From the NCBI GenBank assembly GCA_030695805.1, contig JAUYPG010000055.1:1-7502 (forward strand): 7,502 bases of DNA, written 5' to 3'. Position numbers and translations under genes: made by a program. The notes below the pieces were generated by a model. That model did not search any database. It worked only from the letters and a program-made list of their open reading frames with translations, and was not told the DNA's origin. Source of the stretch: Nanobdellota archaeon. GTDB taxonomy: Bacteria; Patescibacteriota; Minisyncoccia; UBA6257; GWB1-50-10. Positions 5,864-7,502 of this stretch are shown here, in pieces. The first letter of the stretch is position 1, and every line of letters starts with the position of its first letter.

Positions 5864-6919
5864 ATGCCAAAAGAAAAAGAACTAAAAAAAAGCGATGAGC
5901 GGAAAGAACTGGACGAGCTCATGGAAACGCTCCAGTCCAAATTCGGGGAGGGAGCGGTCATGCTCTTGGGAGACCGGAAAAAAGTGAAAGTGGAGGTGGT
6001 ATCCACCGGATCCTTTTCTCTTGACCTCGCGCTTGGGGTGGGCGGTTTCCCGCGCGGAAGAATCGTGGAGATTTATGGCCCCGAGGCCTCAGGCAAAACT
6101 ACGCTCGCCTTGCACGCCGTGGCAGGCGCTCAAAAAAGCGGAGGCAAGGCCGCTTACATTGACGCGGAGCACGCGCTTGACCCGGAGTACGCGGCCCGCA
6201 TCGGGGTGAAGATAAACGACCTCATCATCTCCCAGCCGGACGACGGCGAGGAGGCGCTGAATATTTTAGAGACGCTCGTACGCTCAAATATCATTAGCGT
6301 GATAGTGATTGATTCGGTAGCGGCACTGACCCCGCGCGCGGAAATCGAGGGTGAAATGGGGGCGACTCACATGGGTCTTCAGGCAAGAATGATGAGCCAG
6401 GCGCTTCGCAAAATCACGGCAATCGCGGATAAGTCGAATACGCTGATTATCTTCATCAACCAAACCCGCATGAAGATCGGCGTGGTGTGGGGAAACCCGG
6501 AGACAACTACAGGCGGCATGGCGCTCAAATTCTACGCGTCCGTTCGGATTGACATCCGCCGCATCGCGCAGATTAAAAAAGGAGAAGAAATCGTCGGCAA
6601 CCGCACAAAAGCAAAGGTGGTAAAAAACAAAGTCGCCCCGCCCTTCAAGGTAACGGAGTTCGACATTATGTATGGCGAAGGCATCTCGTATGAGGCGGAT
6701 GTGTTGAACACCGGAATAAAATACGGAGTCGTGAAAAAAGCCGGAGCAAGCTACTCAATGGAAGGAGAAAAACTTGGCACTGGATTCGACGCGGTGCGTC
6801 AAAAACTAAAAGAAGACAAAAAACTGCGGGGAGAGATAGAAAAACGAATCCTCTCAAAAATCCAAAGCGGAGTAGAACTCCATGCCGCCGCAAGCGAAGG
6901 CGCTACCGAGGAAGAGTAA
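5864..6919 (+). CDS. recA: Recombinase RecA
   Basis: RecA forms ATP-dependent filaments on single-stranded DNA, drives strand exchange and triggers LexA-type cleavage where LexA exists. The core is complete: Walker A GPEASGKT (72-79), catalytic Glu in YIDAEHALD (Glu102), Walker [11 protein letters not shown] (146-155), loop L1 region [19 protein letters not shown] (160-178), and loop L2 within [21 protein letters not shown] (198-218). The C-terminal domain runs to about 335 and ends in a short acidic tail. The length (351) is typical, and no intein interrupts it. Trp209 occupies the place of the usual L2 phenylalanine (E. coli Phe203). The start is fixed by an upstream in-frame TGA. It follows the RodZ-like gene by 4 nt and is probably co-transcribed with ftsK. 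I see no recognisable LexA box nearby. Its last 17 bp overlap the end of folD on the other strand. Confidence 0.98.
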   Translation: MPKEKELKKSDERKELDELMETLQSKFGEGAVMLLGDRKKVKVEVVSTGSFSLDLALGVGGFPRGRIVEIYGPEASGKTTLALHAVAGAQKSGGKAAYIDAEHALDPEYAARIGVKINDLIISQPDDGEEALNILETLVRSNIISVIVIDSVAALTPRAEIEGEMGATHMGLQARMMSQALRKITAIADKSNTLIIFINQTRMKIGVVWGNPETTTGGMALKFYASVRIDIRRIAQIKKGEEIVGNRTKAKVVKNKVAPPFKVTEFDIMYGEGISYEADVLNTGIKYGVVKKAGASYSMEGEKLGTGFDAVRQKLKEDKKLRGEIEKRILSKIQSGVELHAAASEGATEEE

Positions 6920-7502
6920 GGGTGTAAAAATTCCGAAAAAGAAGCGCGACAACGATGGGCCCGGTCCCGCCCGGTGTCGGGGTATAGAAAGACAAATGAC
7001 TCATGACTGATGACAATGACGCATCGAGGTCGCCGAGAAGTTCGCCATCCGGCCCCTCTGCGTACCCGAAGTCAATTACTCCAGCACCCACTTTCAGCGT
7101 TTCGGGCTTCAGAAGCCCAGCGTGCCCAGTACCGGAAATTATCAAATCAACTTCTTTTAATATCCCAAGATCACTTTTGTCATCCAAAAGATAAAGTTCC
7201 TTTGTCTTGCTTTTTAGCCACTCCGCGATTGGTTTGCCGATTAAGAATCCCAAGCCCACTACCGCAACCTTTGCAGTTGAAAGTTGTCCGCCAGAGGCGG
7301 ATCCGCCTTCGGCGGAAAAGTTGCCCCTCGGTCCTGAGCTCGGGGTCGAAGGAAAAGTTGCAAGTATCGTCTGGACAGCGCCGACGGGCGGTGGCACGAC
7401 AGGATTCCGTCCGGTGTAAAACGCTCCAAGCGCGCGCTCGCCCAAAACATCAACATCTTTTTCGCGCGGAATCGCGTTTAACACATAGTGCCGGTTCAAA
7501 TG
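6903..7502 (-). CDS. folD: Bifunctional methylenetetrahydrofolate dehydrogenase/cyclohydrolase FolD (5' end outside window)
   Basis: FolD oxidises 5,10-methylene-THF with NAD(P)+ and hydrolyses the product to 10-formyl-THF, feeding purine and formyl-Met synthesis in the cytoplasm. The 199 visible residues begin mid-protein ([18 protein letters not shown]); the frame is open at the window edge and the TTG at 7499 is only an internal Leu, so the catalytic-lysine domain is missing. Visible motifs: KDVD (15-18), the nucleotide-binding loop [11 protein letters not shown] (81-91), DLIISGTG (119-126), and the C-terminal TPTPGGTGP (174-182). Departures from textbook FolD: KDVDVL for KDVDGF, PPPVG for PCTPxG, and GLG for GRS at the dinucleotide site. 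About 23 extra residues (51-73), low in complexity (for example [10 protein letters not shown]), are encoded by two repeat-like inserts just before the Rossmann strand. The frame continues cleanly on both sides, so it may remain active. Confidence 0.92.
   Translation of the reverse strand, partial: HLNRHYVLNAIPREKDVDVLGERALGAFYTGRNPVVPPPVGAVQTILATFPSTPSSGPRGNFSAEGGSASGGQLSTAKVAVVGLGFLIGKPIAEWLKSKTKELYLLDDKSDLGILKEVDLIISGTGHAGLLKPETLKVGAGVIDFGYAEGPDGELLGDLDASLSSVMSHLSFYTPTPGGTGPIVVALLFRNFYTLTLPR
7287..7316. repeat. Tandem double hairpin inserted in folD
   Basis: Two perfect 6-bp stems sit back to back: TCCGCC-AGA-GGCGGA (7287-7301, where the second arm ends at 7301) and TCCGCC-TTC-GGCGGA (7302-7316). 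The 30-bp unit is flanked by AAAGTTG on the left (7280-7286) and right (7317-7323), which looks like a 7-bp target duplication. On the folD strand it reads as [10 protein letters not shown]. The same arms occur in ftsK at 3011-3028. From memory, this TCCGCC...GGCGGA motif is common in Parcubacteria genomes. Confidence 0.75.
7324..7353. repeat. Second 30-bp repeat-like segment in folD
   Basis: This 30-bp segment lies between the second and third AAAGTTG copies (7317-7323 and 7354-7360). It holds the core TCCTGAGC...GTCGAAGGA, a variant of the widespread 'CCTGAGCTTGTCGAAGG' interspersed repeat that I know from many bacterial genomes. It is not a strong hairpin (4-bp CCCC/GGGG and TCCT/AGGA pairings only). 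It is translated as [10 protein letters not shown] in FolD. The longer 11-bp identity GGAAAAGTTGC (7314-7324 and 7351-7361) brackets it. Confidence 0.6.

Noticed and set aside
5945..5952. GGGGAGGG, a match to the E. coli FtsK polarity motif GGGNAGGG
   Set aside because: A single match in conserved recA codons (FGEG); the recognition motif of this FtsK is unknown, so chance explains it.
5146..6006. 286-codon minus-strand frame opposite the RodZ-like gene and recA start
   Set aside because: Phe/Arg-rich antisense shadow with no recognisable domain, overlapping two well-supported genes.
6920..6990. GC-rich stretch with short inverted repeats as a terminator for recA
   Set aside because: It encodes the conserved Fol[10 protein letters not shown] motif and has no T-tract.
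1..7502. Alternative genetic code (TGA as Gly)
   Set aside because: The mutase and SD-associated frames end or are bounded by TGA at positions consistent with stops, and no conserved Gly is encoded by TGA.

Overview
The window looks like chromosomal DNA from a Candidate Phyla Radiation (Patescibacteria, probably Parcubacteria-like) bacterium. The evidence is indirect. A secreted protein at the left edge carries a 'FVWSD...HS...DW.NG' signature that I associate with CPR surface proteins. Core genes are packed with 4-nt gaps, several starts lack a Shine-Dalgarno sequence, FolD has a divergent 'KDVDVL' form, and short palindromic repeats of a kind common in CPR genomes sit both between and inside genes. 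The standard code (11) fits: the phosphomannomutase ends at a TGA exactly where the family ends.

Layout. 1-1248 (-): the N-terminal 416 residues of a secreted, beta-rich surface protein whose 3' end lies outside the window. 1249-1397: an AT-rich divergent promoter region. 1398-2762 (+): phosphomannomutase/phosphoglucomutase. 2763-2948: an intergenic stretch containing a 63-bp two-hairpin repeat. 2949-5126 (+): FtsK/SpoIIIE DNA translocase. 5131-5859 (+): RodZ-like membrane helix-turn-helix protein. 5864-6919 (+): RecA. 6903-7502 (-): the C-terminal part of FolD, convergent with recA, overlapping it by 17 bp and running off the right edge.

How the genes fit together. ftsK, the RodZ-like gene and recA lie head to tail with 4-nt gaps and are probably one operon joining chromosome translocation at the septum, a cell-shape/membrane anchor and recombinational repair. 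This resembles a stripped-down form of the spoIIIE...ymfM(rodZ)...recA order of Firmicutes. The mutase feeds sugar-nucleotide and glycan synthesis, and FolD supplies one-carbon units.

The most unusual feature is in folD. Two different 30-bp repeat-like segments sit between three copies of AAAGTTG spaced exactly 37 bp apart. They are read through in frame and add about 23 low-complexity residues just before the nucleotide-binding strand. A related hairpin (TCCGCC...GGCGGA) is also read through in the N-terminal tail of ftsK. This suggests small palindromic elements that can insert into coding sequence, similar in behaviour to Rickettsia palindromic elements. I see no defence system, phage, CRISPR array, IS transposase, rRNA or tRNA.
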